A DNA stretch of 64,000 nucleotides from Marinobacter vinifirmus (GTDB taxonomy: Bacteria; Pseudomonadota; Gammaproteobacteria; Pseudomonadales; Oleiphilaceae), in the NCBI RefSeq assembly GCF_002258215.1, contig NZ_NEFY01000007.1, positions 1-64,000 on the forward strand, given 5' to 3'. The notes beneath the pieces were generated by a model. That model saw only the letters and a list, made by a program, of their open reading frames with translations. It ran no database searches and had not been told where the DNA came from. Made by a program: the position numbers and the translations under genes. Below, piece after piece: positions 31,910-41,181 of this stretch. How positions within the stretch are numbered: the stretch's first letter is position 1; each line of letters starts with the position of its first letter.

Positions 31910-34246
31910 ATGAACAGTATCTCCCGGCGCATTGCTGATGAACTCGGCGTACGTGAGCAGCAGGTAAACGCCACCGTCGCCCTGCTGGATGAAGGTGCCA
32001 CCGTTCCGTTTATTGCCCGTTACCGGAAAGAAATCACCGGCTCCCTGGACGACAGCCAGCTGCGTACCCTGGAAGAGCGGCTGCGTTACCTGCGGGAGCT
32101 GGAAGACCGCCGGGGCACTATCCTCAACAGCATCGAGGAGCAGGGCAAGCTGACCGACGAGCTGCGCACGGCCATCGAAGCGGCAGACACCAAGAACCGC
32201 CTGGAAGACCTGTACCTGCCCTACAAGCCCAAACGCCGCACCAAGGCCCAGATTGCCAAGGAGGCGGGGCTGGAACCGCTGGCGGACGCCCTGTTTGATG
32301 ACCCCACACTGGACCCGGAAGCCACCGCTGCCGGCTACCTGAATGCCGAAGCCGGTATTGACGACACCAAGGCTGCGCTTGATGGCGCCCGCTACATCCT
32401 GATGGAGCGCTTTGCCGAAGATGCCGAGCTGCTGGGCGCGCTGCGGGATTTCGTGTGGCAGGAAGGCCAGCTGAAAGTCAGCGTGGTGGAAGGCAAGGAA
32501 AACGAAGGCGCGAAATTCCGCGATTACTTCGACCACATCGAGCCGTTGAAGAAGGTTCCCTCGCACCGGGCCCTGGCTATTCTACGTGGCCGCAATGAAG
32601 GTATCCTGGCCTACAGCCTTGTGATGGGTGATGCCGAAGACGACCGCCGCCAGCCCCATCCGGCGGAGCAGCGCATTGCCGCCCACTGGCGCATTCGCGA
32701 CAACGGCCGTGCTGCCGACAAATGGCTGGGCGAGGTGGTGCGCTGGACCTGGCGGGTGAAGCTCTCTACCCAGATTGAAACCGACCTGATGTCCCAGGTA
32801 CGCGAAGCCGCTGAAGCCGAAGCTATTAACGTGTTTGCCGCCAATCTGAAAGACCTGCTGTTGCTGGCTCCCGCCGGCCCGCGCGCGACCCTGGGCCTGG
32901 ACCCCGGCCTGCGTACCGGTGTGAAGGTGGCGGTGATTGACGGCACCGGCCAGGTGGTCGACCACGGCGCCATCTTCCCCCACGCGCCCAAAAATCAGTG
33001 GGAGCCCTCCATTGCTCAGCTGGCGGCCTGGTGCCAGAAGTACAGGATTGAACTGGTGGCCATCGGCAACGGCACCGCCTCCCGGGAAACCGAGAAGCTG
33101 GTGGGCGACCTTTGCAAGCGTTACCCGGAACTGAAGCTGGCCCGCATTGTGGTGAATGAATCCGGGGCGTCGATTTACTCGGCTTCCGAATTTGCCTCCA
33201 GGGAACTGCCGGACCTGGACGTCACCATCCGGGGTGCAGTGTCCATTGCCCGCCGTTTGCAGGACCCGCTGGCAGAGCTGGTGAAGATCGAACCCAAGTC
33301 CATTGGTGTAGGGCAGTACCAGCACGATGTGTCCCAGGTGCAGTTGTCCCGCAGCCTAGATGCGGTGGTGGAAGACTGTGTAAACGGGGTGGGGGTCGAC
33401 CTGAACACCGCGTCTGTACCACTGCTCACCCGGGTGTCCGGCCTGAATCAGAGCATTGCCCAGAACATCGTCGATTTCCGCAACCAGAACGGCAAGTTCG
33501 TCAGCCGCAAGCAGTTGATGAAAGTCTCCCGTCTGGGCGAGCGCACCTTCGAACAGGCCGCCGGCTTCCTGCGCATTGCCGGTGGCGATAACCCGCTGGA
33601 TCGTTCGTCTGTGCACCCGGAAGCCTATGGCGTGGTGGAAGCCATTGCCCAGCGCAATGGCAAGAAAGTCGACGAGGTTCTTGGCGACTCTGCGTTCCTG
33701 CGCAGCCTCAACCCGCAGGATTACGTGACCGAGCAGTTCGGCCTGCCCACAGTGAAAGATATCATCTCCGAGCTGGAAAAGCCGGGCCGGGACCCGCGTC
33801 CGGAATTCCGTTTCGCCCACTTCGAGGAAGGGGTGGAAACCCTGAACGACCTGAAGCCGGGCATGGTGCTGGAAGGCTCCGTCACCAACGTGACCAACTT
33901 CGGCGCGTTCGTGGACATCGGCGTGCACCAGGACGGTCTGGTACATATCTCTGCCTTGTCCCATACTTTCGTCAAAGATCCGCGCGAAGTGGTGAAGGCG
34001 GGTGATATCGTTAAGGTTAAAGTGATGGAAGTGGACATTCCCCGTAAACGGATTGCCCTGTCCATGCGTATGGATGACCAGCCCGGTGCCGAGGCGTCGT
34101 CCAAGCCGGCCCGTGGCGCCGATCGCAGTGGTGGCCGCGGTAACGAGCGCAAGCCCCGTGGCGGCCAGGGTTCCCAGCCTGCGCAGGGTGCCATGGCTGG
34201 CGCGCTGGCACAGGCACTGGCCTCTGCCCGTAAAGGCGGCCGTTAA
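31910..34246 (+). CDS. tex: Tex-family transcription accessory protein
   Basis: 778 residues. An N-terminal helical domain ([32 protein letters not shown]), a YqgF-like RNase H-fold domain (~325-430, [20 protein letters not shown]), tandem helix-hairpin-helix motifs (~495-560, [17 protein letters not shown]) and an S1 RNA-binding domain (~650-720, [20 protein letters not shown]). A basic, Gly/Arg-rich tail follows. Tex is related to eukaryotic Spt6 and binds nucleic acids and transcription complexes. Length matches Pseudomonas Tex. It is separated from gshA by a short hairpin-bearing gap. Confidence 0.95.
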   Translation: MNSISRRIADELGVREQQVNATVALLDEGATVPFIARYRKEITGSLDDSQLRTLEERLRYLRELEDRRGTILNSIEEQGKLTDELRTAIEAADTKNRLEDLYLPYKPKRRTKAQIAKEAGLEPLADALFDDPTLDPEATAAGYLNAEAGIDDTKAALDGARYILMERFAEDAELLGALRDFVWQEGQLKVSVVEGKENEGAKFRDYFDHIEPLKKVPSHRALAILRGRNEGILAYSLVMGDAEDDRRQPHPAEQRIAAHWRIRDNGRAADKWLGEVVRWTWRVKLSTQIETDLMSQVREAAEAEAINVFAANLKDLLLLAPAGPRATLGLDPGLRTGVKVAVIDGTGQVVDHGAIFPHAPKNQWEPSIAQLAAWCQKYRIELVAIGNGTASRETEKLVGDLCKRYPELKLARIVVNESGASIYSASEFASRELPDLDVTIRGAVSIARRLQDPLAELVKIEPKSIGVGQYQHDVSQVQLSRSLDAVVEDCVNGVGVDLNTASVPLLTRVSGLNQSIAQNIVDFRNQNGKFVSRKQLMKVSRLGERTFEQAAGFLRIAGGDNPLDRSSVHPEAYGVVEAIAQRNGKKVDEVLGDSAFLRSLNPQDYVTEQFGLPTVKDIISELEKPGRDPRPEFRFAHFEEGVETLNDLKPGMVLEGSVTNVTNFGAFVDIGVHQDGLVHISALSHTFVKDPREVVKAGDIVKVKVMEVDIPRKRIALSMRMDDQPGAEASSKPARGADRSGGRGNERKPRGGQGSQPAQGAMAGALAQALASARKGGR

Positions 34247-34266
34247 ACTACTTCCTTGAATCAATG

Positions 34267-34293
34267 GCGGCTGCCCCACGCAAGGGTAGCCGC
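34267..34293 (+). terminator. hairpin between tex and gshA
   Basis: GCGGCTGCCC and GGGTAGCCGC form a 10-bp stem with one G-U pair and a seven-base loop, just before the gshA ribosome binding site. It lacks a clear T-run, so it may be a weak terminator or attenuator. Confidence 0.4.
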
Positions 34294-34310
34294 TTCAACA
34301 GGAGCCAATC

Positions 34311-35870
34311 ATGGCAGATTCCCGCCATTCCCTGCTTCAGCAGTTTGCCGCCAGTGACTGGAACGGTTTTCTGAAAGGTGTCGAGAAAGAAGGTCTGAGG
34401 GTGGATGCCAACGGCTTCATCGCCCAGACGCCCCATCCGGAGGCTCTGGGCTCTGCCCTGACCCATGGGCGGATTACCACCGACTACTCCGAAGCCCTGC
34501 TGGAGCTGATTACCCCGGTGTTCAACAGCACCGGTGCCATGCTTGCATCCCTGCGGGACACCCACCGTTATGTGCAGCAGAACCTGGGTGACGAAGTGTT
34601 CTGGGCCGCCAGCATGCCCTGCGAAATCGATGGCGACCAGAGCATTCCCATCGCCGAGTATGGCCGTTCCAACATCGGCCAGCTCAAGCATGTTTATCGT
34701 CAGGGGCTGGCGGTGCGCTATGGCCGGGTGATGCAGAGCATTGCCGGTGCCCACTACAACCTGTCGCTGCCCGACAGCTTCTGGCAGAAGTGGCAGGAAG
34801 TCACGGGCAATAGCGATTCCCTGCAGGATTTCAAATCCGACCAGTACTTCTGGCTGATCCGCAACTTCCGCCGCCGCAGCTGGCTGCTGATGCTGCTGTT
34901 CGGGGCGTCTCCGGCGCTGGATTCCAGCTTCGTTGCCAACATGAAGCACGATCTCAGCCGCTTCGACGACCGCACCTGGTACGGCCAGCATGCAACTTCC
35001 CTGCGCATGGGCGATCTGGGCTACCACAACAATGCCCAGGCCTCCCTGAATATCTGTTTCAACGAACTGGCCACCTACACCCGCACCCTGGGCCGCGCCA
35101 TCCACACCAACTGGCCGGCCTATGAGGCCATCGGCACCCAGCGCGACGGCGAGTTCATCCAGATCAACACCAGCGTGCTGCAGATCGAGAACGAGTATTA
35201 CAGCGCGGTGCGCCCGAAACGCACCACCGAACGGGGCGAAAAGCCGATACAGGCGCTGGATGCCCGGGGCGTGGAGTACATCGAAGTGCGTTGCCTGGAC
35301 CTCGATCCGTTCTCGCCGGTCGGCGTGAACCAGGCGCAGGTTGATTTCCTGGACCTGTTCCTGCTCGATTGCCTGCTGACCGACTCGCCGCGTATTGGCG
35401 ACGAAGAATGCGAGCGGCTGGATGACAACTACAAGGATGTTGTGGCTTCCGGCCGCTGGCAGGAACTGGCCCTGTGCCGGGCAAACGGCGAACGGGTGCC
35501 TGTCGGCAACGCCGCCCGGGAACTGCTGGACCGGCTGCAGCCGCTGGCGGAACAACTCGACGGCTGGGAGCAGGGTGAGACCTACCGCAACGCCCTGGCC
35601 GCACAGCGCGACAAGCTGCAGGGCTCAGACTGGGCGGTACCTTCTGCCCGGGTGCTCGATGCTATGTCTGCGTCCGGCCTTGGCCACCGGGACTGGACCC
35701 TGGAAATGTCCCGCCAGCATCAGCAAACCCTCCGTAATGAGACTCTGGCGCCGGATGTGCTGTCGGCCTACCAGGCCATGACCCGGGAATCGCTGGCGGA
35801 GCAGCAGGCGATGGAAGCGGCCGATACCCAGCCGTTCTCCGAATTCCTGGAAGACTATCTGAAAGCCTGA
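34311..35870 (+). CDS. gshA: glutamate-cysteine ligase
   Basis: 519 residues of the gammaproteobacterial GshA class. Recognisable blocks are GVEKEGLRV (substrate and Mg binding Glu), TDYSEALLELITPV, DRTWYGQHATSLRMGDLGYHNNAQ, and EVRCLDLDPFSPVG. It joins glutamate and cysteine using ATP, the first step of glutathione synthesis, in the cytoplasm. GGAGCC lies 7 bases before the ATG. The 3' flank carries the rmf leader. Confidence 0.95.
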   Translation: MADSRHSLLQQFAASDWNGFLKGVEKEGLRVDANGFIAQTPHPEALGSALTHGRITTDYSEALLELITPVFNSTGAMLASLRDTHRYVQQNLGDEVFWAASMPCEIDGDQSIPIAEYGRSNIGQLKHVYRQGLAVRYGRVMQSIAGAHYNLSLPDSFWQKWQEVTGNSDSLQDFKSDQYFWLIRNFRRRSWLLMLLFGASPALDSSFVANMKHDLSRFDDRTWYGQHATSLRMGDLGYHNNAQASLNICFNELATYTRTLGRAIHTNWPAYEAIGTQRDGEFIQINTSVLQIENEYYSAVRPKRTTERGEKPIQALDARGVEYIEVRCLDLDPFSPVGVNQAQVDFLDLFLLDCLLTDSPRIGDEECERLDDNYKDVVASGRWQELALCRANGERVPVGNAARELLDRLQPLAEQLDGWEQGETYRNALAAQRDKLQGSDWAVPSARVLDAMSASGLGHRDWTLEMSRQHQQTLRNETLAPDVLSAYQAMTRESLAEQQAMEAADTQPFSEFLEDYLKA

Positions 35871-35909
35871 AAGCGACCTGACTCACAGAAAGTGCTTTTG
35901 CCGCTTGCC

Positions 35910-35956
35910 GCCTCCCTTACCTGTTGTTACGTTTATTAACATCAGGTAAGGGAGGC
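35910..35956 (+). promoter_or_regulatory. RNA hairpin sequestering the rmf ribosome binding site
   Basis: GCCTCCCTTACCTG (35,910-35,923) pairs perfectly with CAGGTAAGGGAGGC (35,943-35,956) around a 19-base loop. The 3' arm contains the GGGAGG ribosome binding site of rmf (35,950-35,955), 7 bases before its GTG start. A 14-bp stem would block initiation. A conserved rmf RNA motif has been described upstream of Pseudomonas rmf genes and may be the same element. Confidence 0.7.
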
Positions 35957-35962
35957 TGTACC

Positions 35963-36181
35963 GTGGCAAGAGACATCAAACTCGGATGGGACGTGGAAGC
36001 CTTGAACAAGGCGTACCGGCAGGGCTACATGGCCGGCTCCATGGGTATGGACAAAACCCGCTGCCCCTATCGCGGTGACGTTGTGATTGCGGCCTGGGAG
36101 GCCGGCTGGGACGACGCCGGTGAAGCCGTGCAGGCCGGTGGCCAGCAGGGCGACGACGATCTGTTTGCCCGCATCGCCTGA
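35963..36181 (+). CDS. rmf: ribosome modulation factor
   Basis: 72 residues from a GTG at 35963 (GGGAGG 7 bases upstream); the longer frame from 35924 would begin inside the leader loop. The conserved core is ALNKAYRQGYMAGSMGMDKTRCPYRGDVVIAAWEAGWDDA, quoted here only in parts: AYRQGYMAG, CPYRG and AAWEAGW. RMF converts 70S ribosomes into inactive 100S dimers in stationary phase. The C-terminal tail is longer and more acidic than in E. coli. Expression is probably controlled by the hairpin in its leader. Confidence 0.88.
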   Translation: MARDIKLGWDVEALNKAYRQGYMAGSMGMDKTRCPYRGDVVIAAWEAGWDDAGEAVQAGGQQGDDDLFARIA

Positions 36182-36279
36182 TCCCCGATTTTTCTTCCCC
36201 TTTTGTTTTAACCGCTTATGCTCTGCCCGCGTCATGGGGTAGGATTGCTCACTGAGTTTTCGTGCAGTCCCTAACTGTG

Positions 36280-36801
36280 ATGCGGGGTAGTGTTTTGACG
36301 AGCAGATGGATTTTCGGTCTTGTATTTCTGGTGTGCGCCGGGTTGCTTGCGGTGGCCTTTTACATGGAGCACGTGATGGGGCTTGAGCCCTGTCCCTTGT
36401 GCTGGTTGCAGCGCTTCGGCTTTATGGGTGCCGGACTGGTCAGCCTGCTGGCATTCCTGCATGGCCCCAAAGGCTTCGGTAACCGGGTTTACGGCTTCCT
36501 GATGGTGCTCAGTGCCGGTGCCGGGCTTGGCGTAGCCGGACGGCAGTTATGGCTTCAAAGCCTGCCGGAAGACCAGGTGCCAGCCTGCGGCCCCTCGGTG
36601 GATTATATGCTCGAAGTCCTGCCCTGGTTTGAAGTGCTGCAGACCGCCCTCAAAGGCACCGGAGACTGTGCAGCCGTGGTCTGGCGTTTTCTGGGTCTGA
36701 GTATTCCGGGCTGGACCGCTGTGTTCTTCAGCCTGGTCATTCTGGTTGGCTTGTTTGTCATGTTCCGGAGCTACCAACCCAAAAACTGGGTGAATAGCTG
36801 A
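36280..36801 (+). CDS. dsbB: disulfide bond formation protein DsbB
   Basis: About 173 residues with four membrane spans. The first periplasmic loop has the quinone-linked cysteine pair CPLC (EPCPLCWLQRFGF), and the second loop has VPACGPS and TGDCA. It re-oxidises DsbA using quinones of the inner membrane. The start is uncertain: GTG at 36262 or 36277, ATG at 36280, or TTG at 36295, which has GGGG 7 bases upstream. The ATG is listed. It is followed 72 bases later by rsd. Confidence 0.93.
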   Translation: MRGSVLTSRWIFGLVFLVCAGLLAVAFYMEHVMGLEPCPLCWLQRFGFMGAGLVSLLAFLHGPKGFGNRVYGFLMVLSAGAGLGVAGRQLWLQSLPEDQVPACGPSVDYMLEVLPWFEVLQTALKGTGDCAAVVWRFLGLSIPGWTAVFFSLVILVGLFVMFRSYQPKNWVNS

Positions 36802-36873
36802 AACAGTTGCGGCAGGCTGCAGCCATGGGGTAACTTGGTTGCCTGACGTAAAGACTGAGGGGAGACAGGCGTC

Positions 36874-37353
36874 ATGTTGGAGAATTGCCGGAATGCCAGG
36901 GAGCGTTGGGGTGGCGTCAGTGAGCTGATCGACCGTTGGCTGAAAGAGCGCCAGGAACTGCTGGTTCATTACTGTGAGCTGTCAGCGCTGACGGATTACT
37001 CGCAAACCGACATGCTCCGGGAAAAGTTTATTCGCCTGTGCGAAGTGCTGGTGGACTATGTATCGACCGGCCATTTTGAAATCTACGAACAGCTGATCCG
37101 CGAAGCCCGGGAATTCAACGACGGTGGCGAAGAACTGGCGGCCAAGGTGTATCCCCGCATCCAGGAAACCACGGAAGTGGCGCTGAACTTCAATGACAAC
37201 GTGGATGGCCGCATCCTGACCGAGCAGGATGTGAGCTTCCTGTTTGAAGAAGTCTCGAAGCTTGGCGAAGTACTTGAGAGCCGGTTCGAGCTGGAAGATT
37301 TCCTGATCGAACACCTGCACAACGCCCACGCCGGCAAAATGGCATCCGCCTGA
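36874..37353 (+). CDS. rsd: Rsd/AlgQ family anti-sigma 70 regulator
   Basis: 159 residues. Family blocks include ERWGGVSELIDRWLKERQELLVHYCEL (quoted in parts: ERWGGV, DRWLKERQ, LVHYCEL), KFIRLCEVLVDYVSTGHFE and LGEVLESRFELEDFLIE. Rsd binds the domain 4 of the housekeeping sigma factor and favours alternative sigma factors in stationary phase. In Pseudomonas the same protein, AlgQ, promotes alginate and other virulence functions. An AlgZ/AlgR pair lies elsewhere in this window. A strong terminator follows. Confidence 0.92.
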   Translation: MLENCRNARERWGGVSELIDRWLKERQELLVHYCELSALTDYSQTDMLREKFIRLCEVLVDYVSTGHFEIYEQLIREAREFNDGGEELAAKVYPRIQETTEVALNFNDNVDGRILTEQDVSFLFEEVSKLGEVLESRFELEDFLIEHLHNAHAGKMASA

Positions 37354-37380
37354 TCCGGGCAGGGGCGACAACCGAATCAT

Positions 37381-37414
37381 AAAAAACCGGCCTGGGCAAT
37401 CAGGCCGGTTTTTT
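37381..37414. terminator. bidirectional Rho-independent terminator between rsd and the FKBP gene
   Basis: AAAAAACCGGCCTG and CAGGCCGGTTTTTT form a perfect 14-bp stem around GGCAAT, with A and T tracts at the two ends. It serves both convergent genes. Confidence 0.92.
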
Positions 37415-37432
37415 GCTGTTCAGGGCCTTTGT

Positions 37433-38146
37433 TTATTCCTGGCCCGGATTCACTGCCAGCAGTTCCACATCAAACACCAGCACTTCGTTGGGGCCGATCG
37501 CCTGGTTGCCGCCCGGGCCGTAGGCCAGGTCTGACGGGATGTAGAGCTTGTAACGGGCGCCTTCGCTCATCAGCTGCAGGCCTTCGGTCCAGCCCGGAAT
37601 AACCTGGTTCAGGCCGAAGGTGACAGGCTGGCCGCGCTCACGGGAGCTGTCGAAAACCTCACCATTGATCAGCTCGCCGGTGTAGTGCACCTGCACCTGG
37701 TCTTCGGCGGTCGGCTGGCTGCCATTGCCCTCTTCAATGACTTCGTACTGCAGGCCGGACTCGGTGGTCTCTACGCCGTCACGCTCGCCGTTTTCAGCCA
37801 GGAACGCCTCACCGGCTGCCTGGTTCTTCTGGGCCAGTTCCTCGACCTGCTGTTCCTGCTGGGCCTGCATATCCTGCTGATACGCCATCAGAGCTTCCTG
37901 GATTTCCTCGCGGCTCAGGCGCTTGGCATCTTCATCGCCGGCGTGGCCGTGCTGGATGCCCTGAAGAAACTGTTCCATCTGCAGGTCTGGCAGGTCGTTG
38001 CCCATGCGCTCGCCCAGTACCAGGCCCATGCCGTAGCTGACCTTTTCCGGAGTGGACTCCAGGGCGGGATCCTTGGCCGGTTCCTGGGAAGTGGAGCAAC
38101 CGGCAACCAGGCCGGTCATGGCAACAGCTAACAGGGTTTTCTTCAT
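37433..38146 (-). CDS. FKBP-type peptidyl-prolyl isomerase lipoprotein (FkpA/Mip-like)
   Basis: 237 residues from the ATG at 38146. A lipoprotein signal peptide ends in the lipobox GLVAGC. An N-terminal helical dimerisation domain (YGMGLVLGERM through the Q/E-rich QQDMQAQQEQQVEELAQ) precedes the C-terminal FKBP domain (VQVHYTGELINGEVFDSS, VIPGWTEGLQLM, YGPGGNQAIGPNEVLVFDVEL). It is a periplasmic folding factor anchored to a membrane. The upstream frame extension to 38458 has no support. A non-coding gap of ~120 bases separates it from the next gene. Confidence 0.93.
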   Translation of the reverse strand: MKKTLLAVAMTGLVAGCSTSQEPAKDPALESTPEKVSYGMGLVLGERMGNDLPDLQMEQFLQGIQHGHAGDEDAKRLSREEIQEALMAYQQDMQAQQEQQVEELAQKNQAAGEAFLAENGERDGVETTESGLQYEVIEEGNGSQPTAEDQVQVHYTGELINGEVFDSSRERGQPVTFGLNQVIPGWTEGLQLMSEGARYKLYIPSDLAYGPGGNQAIGPNEVLVFDVELLAVNPGQE

Positions 38147-38268
38147 ATTTCCGTCCTTTATACGTGTATCAGGGCGCCGGGCCCTATTGGATTTGTTAAG
38201 AAAGACAAGGTAACGGGTTCGTCGCCAGTATGCCACTGAACATGTGGTAAGGGAGTTGTCCGGGGAGG

Positions 38269-38649
38269 TCAGGAACCGTTGCTGCCGGTGGAGCCGTTGA
38301 GGCTGAACGGCGCGCGGTAGGGTGCCTGCCAGTCGTTGGCGGAATCGGCGCCTGTGGCCTGGGGTGTCTGGCTCGGCCGGTCGATGGTCAGGGCGTTCCA
38401 GGAACCTTGCTCCGGAGGCTGGTCGGCGTAGTGCCAGTTGCCTTCGGTATCCTGCCACTTGAATACAATGTCGGGGCCCTCTACCGGAATGGGCGAGGGC
38501 AGCAGGCCCTCGAAGCGGGGCACCTCTTCAGTTTTTTTCTCTGCCGTGGGTTCGGATACCGTCTCCGGGTCGCCCAGGCCGAAAAACATCAGCAGCAACA
38601 GCAGGCCCAGTGCCGGAAACGCCAGGCGAATCAGCCATTTCATAAACAT
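38269..38649 (-). CDS. DUF4124-type membrane-anchored protein
   Basis: 126 residues with one N-terminal membrane segment (WLIRLAFPALGLLLLLMFFGL). A single DUF4124-like motif follows (FKWQDTEGNWHYADQPPEQG), with the conserved W-x-D-x-x-G-x-x-H-Y-x-D pattern. Function of the domain is unknown; it occurs in many gammaproteobacterial envelope proteins. The ATG has GGGGAG 6 bases upstream and overlaps the end of the TIGR02444-like gene by 10 bases, so the two are coupled. The Ser/Asn/Gly-rich C-terminus is probably periplasmic. Confidence 0.75.
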   Translation of the reverse strand: MFMKWLIRLAFPALGLLLLLMFFGLGDPETVSEPTAEKKTEEVPRFEGLLPSPIPVEGPDIVFKWQDTEGNWHYADQPPEQGSWNALTIDRPSQTPQATGADSANDWQAPYRAPFSLNGSTGSNGS

Positions 38650-39182
38650 GGCTGGCTGTCTCCCCGGGCAGTATCGGCCAGATGTGCAGCCAGCGTATGT
38701 AATTGATTCATCTGATCGGGCTCCGGTGTCCGGGCCGGTGCTGCCGCATCCAGGTTTTGCAGGATGGCAGCGGTGGTGTCTTGCATGGTGCCGGTCTCCG
38801 GATTCAAGGTCATGATGGATTGCCAGGCCAGGGCCAGTTCTGTTTGTTCCGCCTGTAATTCGGCGCTGGCCAGGGCTTCCCGCAGTTGCCGGCAGTCTTC
38901 ATGGTGCCGGGGAATGGATTTTCGCGCCGACCGGATGCTACCGGTTACACGGTCGCGCCACTCTGTTACCTTAGCGTCCTCGATACCGGTGAACACGCGC
39001 CCGTTCACGCCCAGCCACGCGGCGCATAAAATTCGGGTAACACTCCAGCCCTGTTTCTGAAGCTCCAGGCAGCCCTGTGCCAGCCCGGGGTTTCGCCAAC
39101 AGGCCAGTGCATAACGCCAGAGTGGGTTATCCGGTTCCATTGTTACCGGCAGATTCAGCGGTTCAGGCTGGCAAGCGGTCAT
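38640..39182 (-). CDS. TIGR02444 family protein
   Basis: About 180 residues. The block PDNPLWRYALACWRNPGLAQGCLELQ, seen as NPLWRYALACW and GCLELQKQGWSV, matches the short gammaproteobacterial family TIGR02444, as do VTRILCAAWLG and WRDRVTGSIRSARK. No function is known. The start is uncertain: the ATG at 39182 is listed, while the ATG at 39140 would begin directly at MEPDNPLWRY, closer to typical members. The gene is divergent from the ABC-F gene in almost all such genomes I can recall, as it is here. Confidence 0.8.
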   Translation of the reverse strand: MTACQPEPLNLPVTMEPDNPLWRYALACWRNPGLAQGCLELQKQGWSVTRILCAAWLGVNGRVFTGIEDAKVTEWRDRVTGSIRSARKSIPRHHEDCRQLREALASAELQAEQTELALAWQSIMTLNPETGTMQDTTAAILQNLDAAAPARTPEPDQMNQLHTLAAHLADTARGDSQPCL

Positions 39183-39225
39183 GGCAGGGCGCGTTCCGGC
39201 AGAATTCCATGGATAAAGTAAATCT

Positions 39226-41172
39226 ATGTTAACGATAACCGATCTCAGTTTACAACGAGGCGGCGTCTGGTTGCTAGAAAACGTCAACCTGACAGTTCAA
39301 CCCGGCCAGCGGGTGGCCATTGTGGGCGCCAACGGCGCCGGTAAGTCCAGTTTATTCAAGCTGTTACTGGGGCAGCTGGCGGCGGAGCAGGGTGGTGTAT
39401 CCTTGCCCGGCGGTTGCCGGATTGCCCATATGGCGCAGGAAGTAGAAGCCTCGGCCCGCTCGGCCCGGGATTTTATCCTGGATGGTGATTTCGAACTGCG
39501 CCGGCTGGAACGGGAACTGGCCGAGGCCGAAGCCCGGGGCGATGACCACGCCATCGCCCACGCTCACGGCGATCTGGACCTGCACGAAGCCTGGTCTGCT
39601 CCACGGCGAGCAGAAGCCCTGTTGCGGGGCCTGGGCTTTGCGGACAGCGATGCGGAGCGTCCGGTATCGGCATTTTCCGGGGGCTGGCGCATCCGGCTGA
39701 ACCTGGCCCAGGCGCTGATGCGCCCGTCAGACCTGTTGCTGCTGGATGAGCCCACCAACCACCTGGACCTCGACGCCTGCCTGTGGCTGGAGAACTGGCT
39801 GCGCCGCTACTCCGGCACCCTGCTGTTTATTTCCCACGACCGGGATTTCATGGATCGGGTGGCCACCCACCTGGTGCATTTCGACCAGAAGAAACTGGTG
39901 CTCTACACCGGCAACTATTCCGCCTTTGAGGTTCAGCGCAGCGAGCGGCTGGCCCAGCAGCAGGCGGGCTTCGAGCGCCAGCAGGCCCGGATTGCCGAAA
40001 TCCAGCGCTTTATTGACCGGTTCAAGGCCAAGGCCACCAAGGCCAAGCAGGCCCAGAGCCGGGTCAAGGCACTGGAGCGCATGGAACGGATTGCCCCTGC
40101 CCATGTAGATTCGCCGTTCAGCTTCGAATTCCCCATGGCCGACAAGGTATCGAACCCCTTGTTGTCGATTCGACACGGCGTAGCGGGCCATGGCGATACC
40201 GCCATCCTGCGGAACATTAACGTCACCCTGTTGCCGGGGTCCCGGATCGGCCTGCTGGGCCCGAACGGCGCCGGCAAGTCCACCTTTATGGATGCACTGC
40301 GTGGCACCGGTACGCTGCTTGCCGGTGAGCGAACCTGTGGCGAACACCTGGCCATCGGTTACTTCGCCCAGCACCAGCTGGAATCGCTGGACCTGGACGC
40401 CAGCCCGTTCCTGCACCTGCAGCGCCTGGCCCCAAGGGCCTCCGAACAGCAGGTAAGAAATTTCCTGGGCGGCTTTGATTTCCACGGTGACGAGGCCCTG
40501 AGCCCGATCCGTTCTTTCTCCGGTGGCGAGAAGGCACGGGTGGCGCTGGCGATCATTGCCTGGCAGAAACCCAACCTGTTGCTGCTGGATGAGCCCACTA
40601 ACCACCTGGACCTGGAAATGCGCCAGGCCCTGACCATGGCCCTGCAGAACTTCGACGGAGCCATTGTGGTGGTGTCCCACGACCGGCATCTGCTGCGCAA
40701 CACCGTGGACCAGTTCTGGCTGGTGTCAGACGGTGCGGTGCAGGAATACGACGGCGACCTGGAAGACTACGAGCGTTGGCTGGCGGAACGCCGAAAGGAT
40801 GATGATGAGCCTCCGAAACGTGAGGTGGTCGAACAGGAGGCAGAAAACAAAGTTGCCGCCGGGGCCAACGCCCTGACCGCCGATGAGCGCAAGGCCCGCA
40901 AGCGTCAGGAAGCCGAGCTGCGCCAGAAGCTGAGCCCCTGGCGCAAGAAGCAGGGAAACCTGGAAGCCCGGATGGAGCAGCTTCAGCAGGAGCTGGCCGG
41001 GGTCGAACAGCAGTTGTCCGATCCGGCCATCTACGACGACAGCGCCAAGGTGAAGCTGAAGGAGCTGCTGGCACAGCAGACAGGCCTGAAGCGGGAACTG
41101 GACGATGTGGAGGCCGAGTGGCTGGACGTCAGTGAAACCGTGGAAAACCTGGAGGCGGAACTGGTCGGCTGA
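39226..41172 (+). CDS. yheS: ABC-F family ATPase (YheS-like)
   Basis: 648 residues with two ABC ATPase domains and no membrane spans. Walker A motifs are GANGAGKSS (~34) and GPNGAGKST (~348). Signatures are FSGGWRIRL and FSGGEKARV, and each domain has LLLLDEPTNHLDL. A P-site tRNA-interaction-like linker lies between them (RFKAKATKAKQAQSRVKALERM). The C-terminal coiled coil (~540-648) is rich in E, Q and K. ABC-F proteins bind the ribosomal E site and relieve stalled translation. Length and arrangement fit YheS better than Uup. Confidence 0.9.
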   Translation: MLTITDLSLQRGGVWLLENVNLTVQPGQRVAIVGANGAGKSSLFKLLLGQLAAEQGGVSLPGGCRIAHMAQEVEASARSARDFILDGDFELRRLERELAEAEARGDDHAIAHAHGDLDLHEAWSAPRRAEALLRGLGFADSDAERPVSAFSGGWRIRLNLAQALMRPSDLLLLDEPTNHLDLDACLWLENWLRRYSGTLLFISHDRDFMDRVATHLVHFDQKKLVLYTGNYSAFEVQRSERLAQQQAGFERQQARIAEIQRFIDRFKAKATKAKQAQSRVKALERMERIAPAHVDSPFSFEFPMADKVSNPLLSIRHGVAGHGDTAILRNINVTLLPGSRIGLLGPNGAGKSTFMDALRGTGTLLAGERTCGEHLAIGYFAQHQLESLDLDASPFLHLQRLAPRASEQQVRNFLGGFDFHGDEALSPIRSFSGGEKARVALAIIAWQKPNLLLLDEPTNHLDLEMRQALTMALQNFDGAIVVVSHDRHLLRNTVDQFWLVSDGAVQEYDGDLEDYERWLAERRKDDDEPPKREVVEQEAENKVAAGANALTADERKARKRQEAELRQKLSPWRKKQGNLEARMEQLQQELAGVEQQLSDPAIYDDSAKVKLKELLAQQTGLKRELDDVEAEWLDVSETVENLEAELVG

Positions 41173-41181
41173 GTGCCGGCC

